A program made the translations under genes and the position numbers. Below are positions 1 through 6,597 of a DNA stretch of 7,410 nucleotides, piece after piece; position 1 is the first letter of the stretch; each line of letters starts with the position of its first letter. Under the pieces are notes generated by a model. The model had not been told where the DNA came from. It was given only the letters and a program-made list of their open reading frames with translations, and did no database searches. The stretch is from positions 1-7,410 of the forward strand of contig CAMBGW010000150.1 of the NCBI GenBank assembly GCA_945866245.1. The letters are read 5' to 3'. This stretch comes from Verrucomicrobia subdivision 6 bacterium (GTDB lineage: Bacteria; Verrucomicrobiota; Verrucomicrobiia; Methylacidiphilales; Verrucolacustridaceae).

Positions 1-1167
1 CCACCACTGGACCCCACCCAATCCATCGAACAGCTCGAAACCTTTTATAAAAAAGGCCACGAAGAGGCAGAGTCCGACCCCAAGAAGATGGACCTTGCCA
101 GAGCCGAGCTAGCCGCGCTCCAGTCTGGGGAGGCCGAGCGAACGAAAGATTGGAAGCACTTCTGCGAAAGATCATCTGATCATTTCCACGAAGTTTATCG
201 ACGACTCAACGTAACCTTCGATCTGGAAAAGGGGGAAAGCACATACCAAGGGGAGTTAGCCGGTATCGTCCAAGAGCTCTTAAAGCTAGGCATAGCCGAG
301 AACAGCCAAGGGGCGGTTATCGTTCAGAATCCTAAGATTTCGGAGGAGCCCTTCCTGATTCGTAAATCAGATGGTGCGTTCCTCTACGGCACCACCGATT
401 TAGCCGCCCTGGCATCACGAATTCGCGACCTCAAGGTCCAGAGAATCATCTATGTTACCGACGGGCGTCAACAACTGCACTTTCAGTGGCTCTTTGACAC
501 TGCAAAGCGCTGGGGAAAAACAGTCCGTCTTGAGCACGTTTGGTTTGGCACAATTCTTGGACCAGACCGAAAACCCCTGAAAAGCAGAGATGGAACTCCG
601 ATCAAACTGATCGATCTGCTGGCAGAAGCCAAAGATCGCGCCAAGCAGATCCTTCTCGAAAAAAGACCCGATCTCAAGGGATCAGCTCTTGAGGAAAAGG
701 CAGAACTTCTAGGCATCGCCAGCCTTAAATACGCGGACCAGATGCCCGGACGAAATCTCGACTATGTCTTCACATGGGAAAAGCTCCTCGCTTTCGACGG
801 GAATACCGCCCCATACATTCTTAACGCTTACGTTCGCTCTCGCTCCATTCTACGAAAGGCCGGAGCTACAGCTCCCCCCATTCACCCTATTATTCTTGAG
901 GAGCCGGCCGAGGAGGAGATTTCACGGCAACTACTCCGGTTTGGTGATGTGGTTGAGCTGGCGACCAGCGACCGCAAACCTCACCACCTGTGTGGCTATC
1001 TGTTTGAAACGGCGGGAATGTTTCACCGCTTTTTTGAAGCCTGCCCCGTCCTCCAAGCCAAATCCCCTGCTCTTCACCAATCGCGTTTGACCCTAACAAG
1101 CTTAACGGGTGACATCCTACAAGACGGCCTTCAACTGCTAGGCATCCCGACGCTTGAAGAAATGTAA
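1..1167 (+). CDS. argS: Arginyl-tRNA synthetase, C-terminal part (5' end outside window)
   Basis: Class I aminoacyl-tRNA synthetase that charges tRNA-Arg with arginine in the cytoplasm. The frame is open from base 1, and the 29 codons before the first ATG (base 88) already read like ArgS, so that ATG is not the start. The visible part is 388 residues. It includes DGAFLYGTTDLAAL (about 124-137) and IYVTDGRQQLHF in the catalytic domain, then KPLKSRDGT (191-199, bases 571-597), the degenerate KMSKS-loop region typical of ArgS. The anticodon-binding helical domain begins near NTAPYILNAYVRSRSIL. The end, GLQLLGIPTLEEM, matches the usual ArgS C-terminus (GL-LLGI---E-M), so the 3' end is intact. The N-terminal domain and the HIGH motif lie upstream of the window. 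It converges on rsfS and is not part of the - strand operon. Identification is firm. Confidence 0.96.
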   Translation, partial: PPLDPTQSIEQLETFYKKGHEEAESDPKKMDLARAELAALQSGEAERTKDWKHFCERSSDHFHEVYRRLNVTFDLEKGESTYQGELAGIVQELLKLGIAENSQGAVIVQNPKISEEPFLIRKSDGAFLYGTTDLAALASRIRDLKVQRIIYVTDGRQQLHFQWLFDTAKRWGKTVRLEHVWFGTILGPDRKPLKSRDGTPIKLIDLLAEAKDRAKQILLEKRPDLKGSALEEKAELLGIASLKYADQMPGRNLDYVFTWEKLLAFDGNTAPYILNAYVRSRSILRKAGATAPPIHPIILEEPAEEEISRQLLRFGDVVELATSDRKPHHLCGYLFETAGMFHRFFEACPVLQAKSPALHQSRLTLTSLTGDILQDGLQLLGIPTLEEM

Positions 1168-1184
1168 TATCCGCGGAATAGATT
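1168..1184. other. 17-bp convergent gap between argS and rsfS
   Basis: The argS stop (TAA, 1165-1167) and the rsfS stop (TAA, 1187-1185 on the - strand) are separated by 17 bases. The only symmetry is a CCGCGG palindrome at 1171-1176, which has no loop and no adjacent T-run, so I see no intrinsic terminator for either gene. The two transcripts probably overlap at their 3' ends unless Rho or a site inside the genes ends them. Confidence 0.6.
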
Positions 1185-1529
1185 TTAGGAGATCACTTTC
1201 TCCGCATCGCCCCAAAGATTCTCGAGCCTATAAAAGTTTCTACGGGTTGAGTGCATGATATGCACTAATACGTCCCCGTAATCCAAGATCATCCACTGGC
1301 TAGCTGCTTGACCCGTCGAACGATAAATGTGTCGACCCTCTGCCTCGACACCACGCTCAATCTCGCCAGCAATTGCTTTGAGTTGCGGCTCATTCTCCGC
1401 TGAGACGATTACAAAGAAGTCGGATGGGCCTCCTATCTTTCTTAGGTCTAATACCACTGGGTCTTGAGCCTTTTTATTCGCGGCCAAATCTCGACAAAGA
1501 GTCGCAAGCTGAAGTCCGTCAGGAATCAT
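1185..1529 (-). CDS. rsfS: Ribosomal silencing factor RsfS (Iojap/DUF143 family)
   Basis: Small cytoplasmic protein. In this family it binds ribosomal protein uL14 on the large subunit and blocks joining of the subunits, lowering translation during starvation. At 114 residues it has normal family length. Recognisable parts are PVVLDLRKIGGPSDFFVIVS (24-43), the NEPQLKAIAGEIE helix (46-58) and the signature DYGDVLVHIM (83-92), followed by RRNFYRLENLWGDAE (96-110). The usual EG---GxW stretch reads STGQAASQW here, so the first glycine pattern is degenerate. The ATG at 1529-1527 overlaps the nadD stop as ATGA. No Shine-Dalgarno-like purine run precedes it, so initiation most likely depends on ribosomes finishing nadD. 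The nadD-rsfS pairing is common in bacteria. Identification is firm. Confidence 0.95.
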   Translation of the reverse strand: MIPDGLQLATLCRDLAANKKAQDPVVLDLRKIGGPSDFFVIVSAENEPQLKAIAGEIERGVEAEGRHIYRSTGQAASQWMILDYGDVLVHIMHSTRRNFYRLENLWGDAEKVIS

Positions 1530-2095
1530 CGATAGTACCGACTTTTTGCGATGGCGCCCTCAATCCGAGCTGGAACCAGACCACCAATCGAAAGACGACG
1601 ATGCACTCGCTGACGTATTTCCGTGGATGAAACATCAAAACGACAGGGTAAAACAGTCATTGAAATTCCTCTCCTTGCCTTGGGCCTTTCCGGCCTTGGA
1701 AAAACCAGAAAATGAACCCAGCGGGCAAGTTTCCTAAAGTCTTTCCAGTCAGGTAGCACGCTCCACTGGTCGGATCCCATTATCCAAAAAAGCTTGGCAG
1801 CAGGCGCCATTTCCCTCCAGTGAGCGCCAGTATCAATTGAGTACGAGATGCCAGACCGGCCAATCTCCCAATTCGAGACCTTGGCCCAGCGCTGACCCAG
1901 CAGACCCTGCTTTAACCAGCGCAGACGATCCGCTGCCGGGGCAACAGGCTGAAATTTCTTCAAGGGGGATTGAGCACAAGGCAGGTAGATTACCTCATCC
2001 AGTCTAAGGCTTTCCCACGCGAAGCGACCTAGGAGAAAGTGTCCAAGATGAAACGGGTCAAAAGAGCCGCCAAAAAGAGCAATCCTTCGACTCAA
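1526..2095 (-). CDS. nadD: Nicotinate-nucleotide adenylyltransferase (NaMN adenylyltransferase)
   Basis: Transfers AMP from ATP to nicotinate mononucleotide, giving deamido-NAD and pyrophosphate, in the last shared part of cytoplasmic NAD synthesis. The protein has 189 residues, normal to slightly short for NadD. GGSFDPFHLGH at 9-19 is the nucleotidyltransferase signature with the HxGH histidines 16 and 19. SYSIDT (84-89) stands where SYTxDTL is usual. IMGSDQWSVLPDW (105-117) matches the IMGxD-----W region, VFPRP is at 131-135, and SSTEIR (156-161) is the second ATP-binding motif. The start is TTG (2095-2093), overlapping the stop of the export gene as TTGA. A GGAG at 2105-2102, six bases ahead, supports it, and the protein then begins MSRRIALFGG as expected. 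Family is certain; the rare start codon is well supported. Confidence 0.95.
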   Translation of the reverse strand: MSRRIALFGGSFDPFHLGHFLLGRFAWESLRLDEVIYLPCAQSPLKKFQPVAPAADRLRWLKQGLLGQRWAKVSNWEIGRSGISYSIDTGAHWREMAPAAKLFWIMGSDQWSVLPDWKDFRKLARWVHFLVFPRPERPKARRGISMTVLPCRFDVSSTEIRQRVHRRLSIGGLVPARIEGAIAKSRYYR

Positions 2096-2790
2096 AAGAT
2101 GCTCCGGTCCACTTGAATTTTGTCGTTGGGCTTTAACCGAATATCTTTTCCCTGATCAGCTTGAATTTCCTTCGCATTGAATTCCTGCGTTGCCCCACCT
2201 TGGGTTAGGCGGACCCTGCGTCGATTGGCGAAATCGGTAAATCCCCCACATGCGGCAACGGCGCCCAAAGCCGTGAGGTCTTTGGTGTAAGGTACACGCT
2301 GTGGCATCCTGACCTCTCCGGTCACGTCCACAAATCTTTGCTCTTTTAAGTCAACCGTCACATTGGGATTGGTAAAGATTTCCTCTTTGAGATAAGTGGA
2401 CTCAATCAGCTTCTTGAGCTCTACCGTGGTTGTGTTCGCTGCAACTAAACTTCCAATATGCGGCATAGAGATTTTGCCGCTCTCGTCGATTTTGACCTCA
2501 AAGATTCCTTGGTCTTGAGTCGGCACACCTGTCAGCCGAATGATTAAAGTGTCACCCCCGCGCAAAAGGTCACTAATGTCCATATTCGCTGCAGAAATTA
2601 CAGAATTGGAGACGACCATGGGGTCGGGAACGGCCTGAGGTAGTGCGCTCACCTTATCATTTGCGAGAACCGGATTGTTGGTTCCGAGAATAGCTTGGGA
2701 GGAGGTCCCGACTTGGATTGATTGCGAGGAGGCATTCGAGGCAATCGCGCAGCAAAGAACCAAAGAATAGGATCGTAAAAATTGTCTCAC
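2092..2790 (-). CDS. Short Wza/OPX-type polysaccharide export protein
   Basis: Periplasmic export protein thought to link the inner-membrane co-polymerase to the outer membrane. At 232 residues it is much shorter than E. coli Wza (379). Residues 1-20 (MRQFLRSYS, then LVLCCAIASNA) look like a signal peptide with a probable SNA/S cleavage. Two cysteines lie in the hydrophobic core, but the residue before them is Leu or Cys, so it is not a convincing lipobox. Residues about 76-148 (LRGGDTLIIRL ... NPNVTVDL) are the Poly_export domain. About 153-205 (VDVTGEVRMPQRVPY ... ALGAVAACGGFTDFANRRRV) form one SLBB-type domain. Nothing follows that could be the outer-membrane helix of classical Wza. The GTG start (2790) overlaps the kinase stop as TAGTG; AGGA at 2803-2800 is nine bases upstream. 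Domain assignment is firm; the exact polymer is unknown. Confidence 0.92.
   Translation of the reverse strand: MRQFLRSYSLVLCCAIASNASSQSIQVGTSSQAILGTNNPVLANDKVSALPQAVPDPMVVSNSVISAANMDISDLLRGGDTLIIRLTGVPTQDQGIFEVKIDESGKISMPHIGSLVAANTTTVELKKLIESTYLKEEIFTNPNVTVDLKEQRFVDVTGEVRMPQRVPYTKDLTALGAVAACGGFTDFANRRRVRLTQGGATQEFNAKEIQADQGKDIRLKPNDKIQVDRSIF
2102..2105 (-). promoter_or_regulatory. Ribosome binding site of nadD supporting the TTG start
   Basis: On the - strand GGAG lies six bases before TTG at 2095, inside the last codons of the upstream export gene. No ATG or GTG fits better in this frame, and the conserved N-terminal strand (RRIALFGGSFDP) begins only two residues after TTG, so this site decides the start. 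Confidence 0.65.
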
Positions 2791-5081
2791 TAAAATCGAT
2801 CCTGCCCAGTAGGTGGACGAACAAATGTTACTTTAGGTAAGTCTCGCGATTCAATGGGGGGAATCTCGTCAACTTGAACCACAGAAGGATTTAATTCAGC
2901 TGGAACTGTCGCTTGCGGAGCTGAACTTTTGCGAGTCGCAGCTCTTGGTGTGCGTTTTTTATATCCATACTGAGTCGAGTAACCCGCATAGTAGTAGTAA
3001 TTATCATCGGTCTTAATATTCACGTTGTTGAGAATAACTCCAAAAAGCTTACCTCCCACATCTTCGATGACTCTCTTTGCTCTTTGGGATACATTTCGCG
3101 GATAACGACGGTGTTGAATCAGAAGCAGAGTCACGTCGACTTCTTGACTGATCACTGAGGCGTCACTGATTCCAAGGACAGGAGGAGAATCGACAAGAAT
3201 CACATCATAGTTGGGTCGGCACGTTTCGAGAAGTGAGGCAAAACGAGAACGACTAAAGCCTCCCAAATCTTCCGGCCCTAAACTCCCTGCAGTTAAGACT
3301 TCTAGGTTCGGGATCGAAGTCGATTGAATCAGCTCATCTAAAGAAGCCTGCCCCGCTAAATACTCACCTAGCCCAAGGGTGTTTTCGATCTGCAATGCAT
3401 TCTGAACGTTGGGTCTTCGGATATCCCCATCAATTAACAAAACTTTCATTCCACTTTGGGCACAGACCCACGCCAAATTGAAAGTGGTCGTAGACTTACC
3501 CTCGCCAGGTCCACCACTCAAAACAGTAATTGTGCGAGCCGTCGAGCGAGCCCCAGTTAAGTTAAGTTTCGCACAAAGAATGCGATATCCTTCGGCAAAG
3601 CGGGAATTCGGTTCATCGACGGAGAGAAACTTAGCGCCCTTTGGAATTACCGCTAAAACACTGATTCCTAGGAACCTTTCTACATCGTCCATCGTTTTGA
3701 TGCTGGTGTCCAAATATTCGATAAAGAAAGCCAGACTCAAACCCAATACAAGACCCACCACCATACTCAGTGCCAGATTCAGCTTCAGATTCGGTTTTAC
3801 CGGTCGGACTGCTGGTTCAGCACGATTGACGACTTGCACAGGTCGGGTTTCAATCCGCGACTCAACCGACTGCTGGCGATAACGAGACATCAGCACCTCC
3901 AGAAGCTGACTTTGCGTTTCAAAATCCCTTCTTGCCTCATTGTAGGGAGCCAATCGATCGCTGCGATCAGCTCTGAGTTGAGTGCGCAGTTCAGAAACCT
4001 CTTTTTCAAGACTTTCAACGCGCGCTTGAGCCACGCTCAGATCAATGGAAAGAGCACGGCGAATTCCAGTGACTAGCTTATTGAGCTGATCTCGCCTCTC
4101 TGCCACCGCCCTTATGGCCGCCTGCATCTCGGGATGCTTTTTGCCGTACCCCTGCTTCTGCATCGAAGCAACGCTTTGCAAAGCCTGTAAATACTGCTGC
4201 TTGGTGGAGGCAGTCGTACTGTCCTCAAGCTGGAGGGCTGGCAAGGTTGACTCAAGCTGCTCGATCGTTAAGTCGGCAACCTTTTCCAGGCGAACTTTTC
4301 GCGAAATCATGTCGGAGCGAAGCTCGCTCAAGGCAGTCTCCTTTCGCTGAATTTCCATGTCCGATAAAGTGGTGGATTGAACCTGAGCACTCGCTCCAGG
4401 CAGCTCATCAATTTTCATATCTCTTCGCAGCGTCTCAACTTTAGCCGCAGCCTCGCTGACCAACTTCTTCTGCTTCTGCACCTCCCCATCGAGAACCTTT
4501 AATCCAGAGTCACTTCTCCCCGTGATTTCCCCACGGCGAAACTCCTCATAAGCATCGGTGATCGTATTGGCATAAAGCGCTGCCTCCTCCGGATTTGTGC
4601 TTTGACAGACAACCTCGATAAGCTTGGTGTTTCGAAAAGGCCTCACCTCGAGATAGCTTTTTCTGAAGATCATAAACGCTTGGTCGTCGCTAATCGACCC
4701 CTCGGGCAAGCCCATCGACTTACAAAGTCGAGCCGCCACCCCCAGTTTTGTGATTACTGGATAGAGAACTTTTTTGCTTTGGATGAGCTCGAACTCGGTT
4801 TGAAAGAAAACAGGATCAAAAGCTTCAAAAGACGATTGAAAAACCTGTAAATCCTTATTTTCCTTTTCCACCCGTAATACTGCAGAGGATTCGTAGATCT
4901 TGGGTTGCAGCTTGGTGACAACAAAACCGGTCGCCATCACTAGGACTAAAATCGTTACAGAAGTAGGCCAACGATTTCGTATGACCCTCCACAAGTCGTT
5001 GACGTGAAACGACGCCTCTCCTGAATTGGCCGCTCCGGCTCCATACCCATAAGAGGGAGGTATCTGGTTAGTTTCCGTCAC
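2790..5081 (-). CDS. Wzc-like polysaccharide co-polymerase with C-terminal tyrosine autokinase (PCP-2a/BY-kinase)
   Basis: Inner-membrane protein that controls chain length and export of a surface polysaccharide through cycles of tyrosine autophosphorylation. It has 763 residues. A short cytoplasmic start leads to a Wzz-type domain (about 25-115) with a first membrane helix at about 38-58. Periplasmic coiled coils lie near 195-275 and 320-375. A GNVR-like region follows, then the proline motif EPAVRPVKPNL (422-432) and a second helix at about 434-456. The kinase domain has Walker A GGPGEGKST (523-531), Walker A' LLIDGDIRRP (548-557) and Walker B VILVDSPP (627-634). A cluster of seven tyrosines (Y695-698, 701, 705, 707) follows. 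Two oddities are a 56-residue basic then Pro-rich tail after that cluster, and EX2RX2C (497-503) where EX2RX2R is usual. The start is GTG at 5081: an in-frame TAA lies at 5093-5091 and no ATG or GTG follows before the first helix. No separate phosphatase gene is visible. Confidence 0.95.
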   Translation of the reverse strand: MTETNQIPPSYGYGAGAANSGEASFHVNDLWRVIRNRWPTSVTILVLVMATGFVVTKLQPKIYESSAVLRVEKENKDLQVFQSSFEAFDPVFFQTEFELIQSKKVLYPVITKLGVAARLCKSMGLPEGSISDDQAFMIFRKSYLEVRPFRNTKLIEVVCQSTNPEEAALYANTITDAYEEFRRGEITGRSDSGLKVLDGEVQKQKKLVSEAAAKVETLRRDMKIDELPGASAQVQSTTLSDMEIQRKETALSELRSDMISRKVRLEKVADLTIEQLESTLPALQLEDSTTASTKQQYLQALQSVASMQKQGYGKKHPEMQAAIRAVAERRDQLNKLVTGIRRALSIDLSVAQARVESLEKEVSELRTQLRADRSDRLAPYNEARRDFETQSQLLEVLMSRYRQQSVESRIETRPVQVVNRAEPAVRPVKPNLKLNLALSMVVGLVLGLSLAFFIEYLDTSIKTMDDVERFLGISVLAVIPKGAKFLSVDEPNSRFAEGYRILCAKLNLTGARSTARTITVLSGGPGEGKSTTTFNLAWVCAQSGMKVLLIDGDIRRPNVQNALQIENTLGLGEYLAGQASLDELIQSTSIPNLEVLTAGSLGPEDLGGFSRSRFASLLETCRPNYDVILVDSPPVLGISDASVISQEVDVTLLLIQHRRYPRNVSQRAKRVIEDVGGKLFGVILNNVNIKTDDNYYYYAGYSTQYGYKKRTPRAATRKSSAPQATVPAELNPSVVQVDEIPPIESRDLPKVTFVRPPTGQDRF
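2800..2803 (-). promoter_or_regulatory. Ribosome binding site of the export gene (GTG start)
   Basis: AGGA on the - strand lies nine bases before the GTG at 2790, within the last codons of the kinase gene. It supports re-initiation at TAGTG and a protein start with MRQFLR, the basic end of the signal peptide. Confidence 0.5.
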
Positions 5082-5120
5082 ACCCCCAATTTACGCCCCT
5101 TCCCCTGATTCCGCAATCAG
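5082..5120 (-). promoter_or_regulatory. Hairpin and G-rich leader between the barrel and kinase genes
   Basis: On the - strand the barrel stop codon (TGA, 5119-5117) sits inside a perfect hairpin, CTGATT-GCGG-AATCAG (5120-5105). It is followed by GGGGAAGGGG (5105-5096) and GGGGG (5087-5083), which ends one base before the GTG at 5081. The AGGGG at 5100-5096 is 14 bases from GTG, longer than usual for a Shine-Dalgarno, and the nearer G-run is too close. There is no T-run, so this is not an intrinsic terminator. It may set the translation rate of the kinase or protect mRNA ends. The structure is plain to see; the role is inference. Confidence 0.45.
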
Positions 5121-6463
5121 TAGGTACCGCGAACTCCGATATATACAACATTACGGTTATAACTGCCTCCGTTGGAGTTATTTTCGTCAAAGTAAGATTG
5201 AAATGTACTGAAAGTGTATCCAAGCTCTGCCGAGAGATAGGGGAAGAACGCGTAGGAAAACTTGCAATTATAACTAGCAACAGTTTGCTGCCCGCTGCCT
5301 TGATACCCGCCATAAATGGCAAGACTCTGCTCCTTGTCGAACTGGGGGGTATAAAGCGCTAACTGAACATTGAGTGTCTGAACCAGCTTCAGTTTTTCGG
5401 TGAATGCATGATCGGAGCTTAGGCTTAAATTGTAGGACTCCGAATCCGAAGACGTCTGCTGAGTGGACTGCTGAATCTGAATGGAAAAACCTGCAGTTAA
5501 GGAGTTTTGCTGGCCATAATTCCAAGTCGAACTCAACGACACAAACGGATACACGCCAATTTCCTGCTCCCCACTGTTCAGCCCACCAGGCCCCACATTT
5601 TTTGAGTTATCACTTGTCCCGAAATTATCATTTAGCTGAATTCCTGCTCGGCCAGTAAAAAATAGTGTGGGCAGAAAAGTGTGATCCGCACCCAAGGTAA
5701 ATGCGACCTGCTGATTATCTCGAAAGCTCTGGTCGCTCTGATAGTCAAATAATTGATAGTCCACCGTAAATGTCCCAATCGTTTCAGGTGTGAAGTCCAA
5801 CCGAAACTGCTGAAACGCCCCATTGTTCATGTAGTTGGACTGCGAAGCACTGCCGGATTGAATCGTTGTTCCGCTGTAACTGGCGGGCCCGTCAGAATTC
5901 ACCACCTGATTATTCCAGCGCGTCACCATGGAAAGGCGGTCAGTCACTCGATAATCGGCTTTGATTGTGCCTAGATTAATAACACTCCCCTGCGTGTTGG
6001 TGATAGGAGCTAAGCCAGCGGAAAACTGCTGTGCGATCGGCTGCTCAAAGAAATTAAAATTATCCGCGACCGTAATGCTGAATCGCGGATCAAAGGCGTA
6101 AGTGTACTGCCCCGTAAACGTCTGGTTGTACTGAATGTCGTAGGACTGATTTAGACTAGGAAAGTAGATGCCTTGGAAATCATATCGTGCTGATAGATCC
6201 GCCTGTAATCCTGTGTAGTTGTAACCGAGGGAGGGATTCACGCTCGAGTAGGTGCTGGACTGAACATCAGTCGAACTCTGATAAGACTGCGTCAAGGGAT
6301 TGCTATCATAGCCCTCACGAATCGCGACCGTCGCTGTAAACGGTTTTGGTCCCTGCTGGCCAGCCGAACCTTGAATCTGACCCAATAAACCCTGAGCCGG
6401 GACTACCAAAAAAAGAGCGAAGAGTCTTAAAAAGGAATCGAATCGTATATAGCCCTGCGACAT
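5117..6463 (-). CDS. Outer-membrane beta-barrel protein, probable polysaccharide export porin
   Basis: First gene of the export operon; 448 residues. An N-terminal signal peptide (about 1-29: basic residues R7 and R13, then FLRLFALFLVVPAQGLLG) directs it to the periplasm. The mature protein is rich in Gln, Ser, Asn, Tyr and Phe with many alternating polar/hydrophobic stretches. It opens with GYDSNPL (51-57), a pattern I associate with BBP2-type putative barrel porins, and ends with an aromatic residue (YIGVRGTY), as outer-membrane proteins do. Turn regions are rich in Asn, Asp and Gly. The position directly before the co-polymerase/kinase and OPX genes suggests it is the outer-membrane channel for the polymer. 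ATG at 6463 is the only good start, since an in-frame TAG precedes it at 6469-6467; no strong Shine-Dalgarno is present. The barrel nature is strong; the export role is inferred from context. Confidence 0.85.
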   Translation of the reverse strand: MSQGYIRFDSFLRLFALFLVVPAQGLLGQIQGSAGQQGPKPFTATVAIREGYDSNPLTQSYQSSTDVQSSTYSSVNPSLGYNYTGLQADLSARYDFQGIYFPSLNQSYDIQYNQTFTGQYTYAFDPRFSITVADNFNFFEQPIAQQFSAGLAPITNTQGSVINLGTIKADYRVTDRLSMVTRWNNQVVNSDGPASYSGTTIQSGSASQSNYMNNGAFQQFRLDFTPETIGTFTVDYQLFDYQSDQSFRDNQQVAFTLGADHTFLPTLFFTGRAGIQLNDNFGTSDNSKNVGPGGLNSGEQEIGVYPFVSLSSTWNYGQQNSLTAGFSIQIQQSTQQTSSDSESYNLSLSSDHAFTEKLKLVQTLNVQLALYTPQFDKEQSLAIYGGYQGSGQQTVASYNCKFSYAFFPYLSAELGYTFSTFQSYFDENNSNGGSYNRNVVYIGVRGTY

Positions 6464-6591
6464 CCACTAAATCTTGTGGTTTGACGGATAAAATCAATTC
6501 AAACACACCCTATATAGATTCTCAATCTTGGAAAGGTGTTAACAACCTGTCAAAAACTAGGCTTAGCAACAACTAAGCTATTCTAAAGCAA
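6464..6591. other. 128-base intergenic region upstream of the export operon
   Basis: AT-rich gap with no coding potential that I can support. It holds most of the terminator-like hairpin, the candidate promoter with its spacer palindrome, and a short leader ending in CCAC-AAGATTTA-GTGG (6479-6464), a weak four-base-pair stem abutting the barrel ATG that might limit ribosome access. Confidence 0.6.
6525..6553 (-). promoter_or_regulatory. Candidate sigma-70 promoter of the export operon
   Basis: A perfect -35 box TTGACA lies at 6553-6548 (- strand), followed by a 17-base spacer and CAAGAT at 6530-6525, which matches three of six bases of TATAAT including the conserved A2 and T6. An 8-base palindrome, TGTTAACA (6537-6544), sits in the spacer and could be an operator. 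A more AT-rich TATATA at 6516-6511 has no matching -35. Position between a terminator-like structure and the barrel gene favours a promoter here, with a 5' leader of roughly 55 bases. The weak -10 keeps confidence moderate. Confidence 0.45.
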
Positions 6592-6597
6592 CTAGTT
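6552..6597 (-). terminator. Terminator-like hairpin after the membrane protein gene
   Basis: On the - strand, just after the stop codon TAG (6594-6592), an inner stem GCTTAG-TTGTTG-CTAAGC (6578-6561) is perfect. An outer stem pairs AACTAG (6597-6592) with CTAGTT (6560-6555), leaving a 13-base bulge on the 5' side. Five T residues (6556-6552) follow. The stem is AT-rich, so termination may be partial. The T-run runs directly into the -35 box of the next promoter. Confidence 0.45.

Noticed and set aside
88..90. ATG at base 88 as start of argS
   Set aside because: The frame is open to base 1 and the codons before it encode residues typical of ArgS, so the gene begins upstream of the window.
2749..2790. 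Lipoprotein signal in the OPX protein (Cys13/Cys14)
   Set aside because: The residue before Cys13 is Leu and the one before Cys14 is Cys; a lipobox wants Gly, Ala or Ser there. An ordinary signal peptide fits better.
3409..3882. 157-codon open frame on the + strand
   Set aside because: It is antisense to the kinase domain and second helix of the Wzc-like gene and shows no recognisable motif; it is a shadow of a real gene.
5088..5090. ATT as start codon of the kinase, five bases after AGGGG
   Set aside because: The spacing is attractive, but ATT starts are very rare; GTG at 5081 is the simpler choice. I note it as a remote alternative.
6481..6516. + strand promoter TTGACG ... TATATA
   Set aside because: The spacing is 24 bases, far from 17, and any transcript would run antisense into the hairpin and the membrane protein gene.
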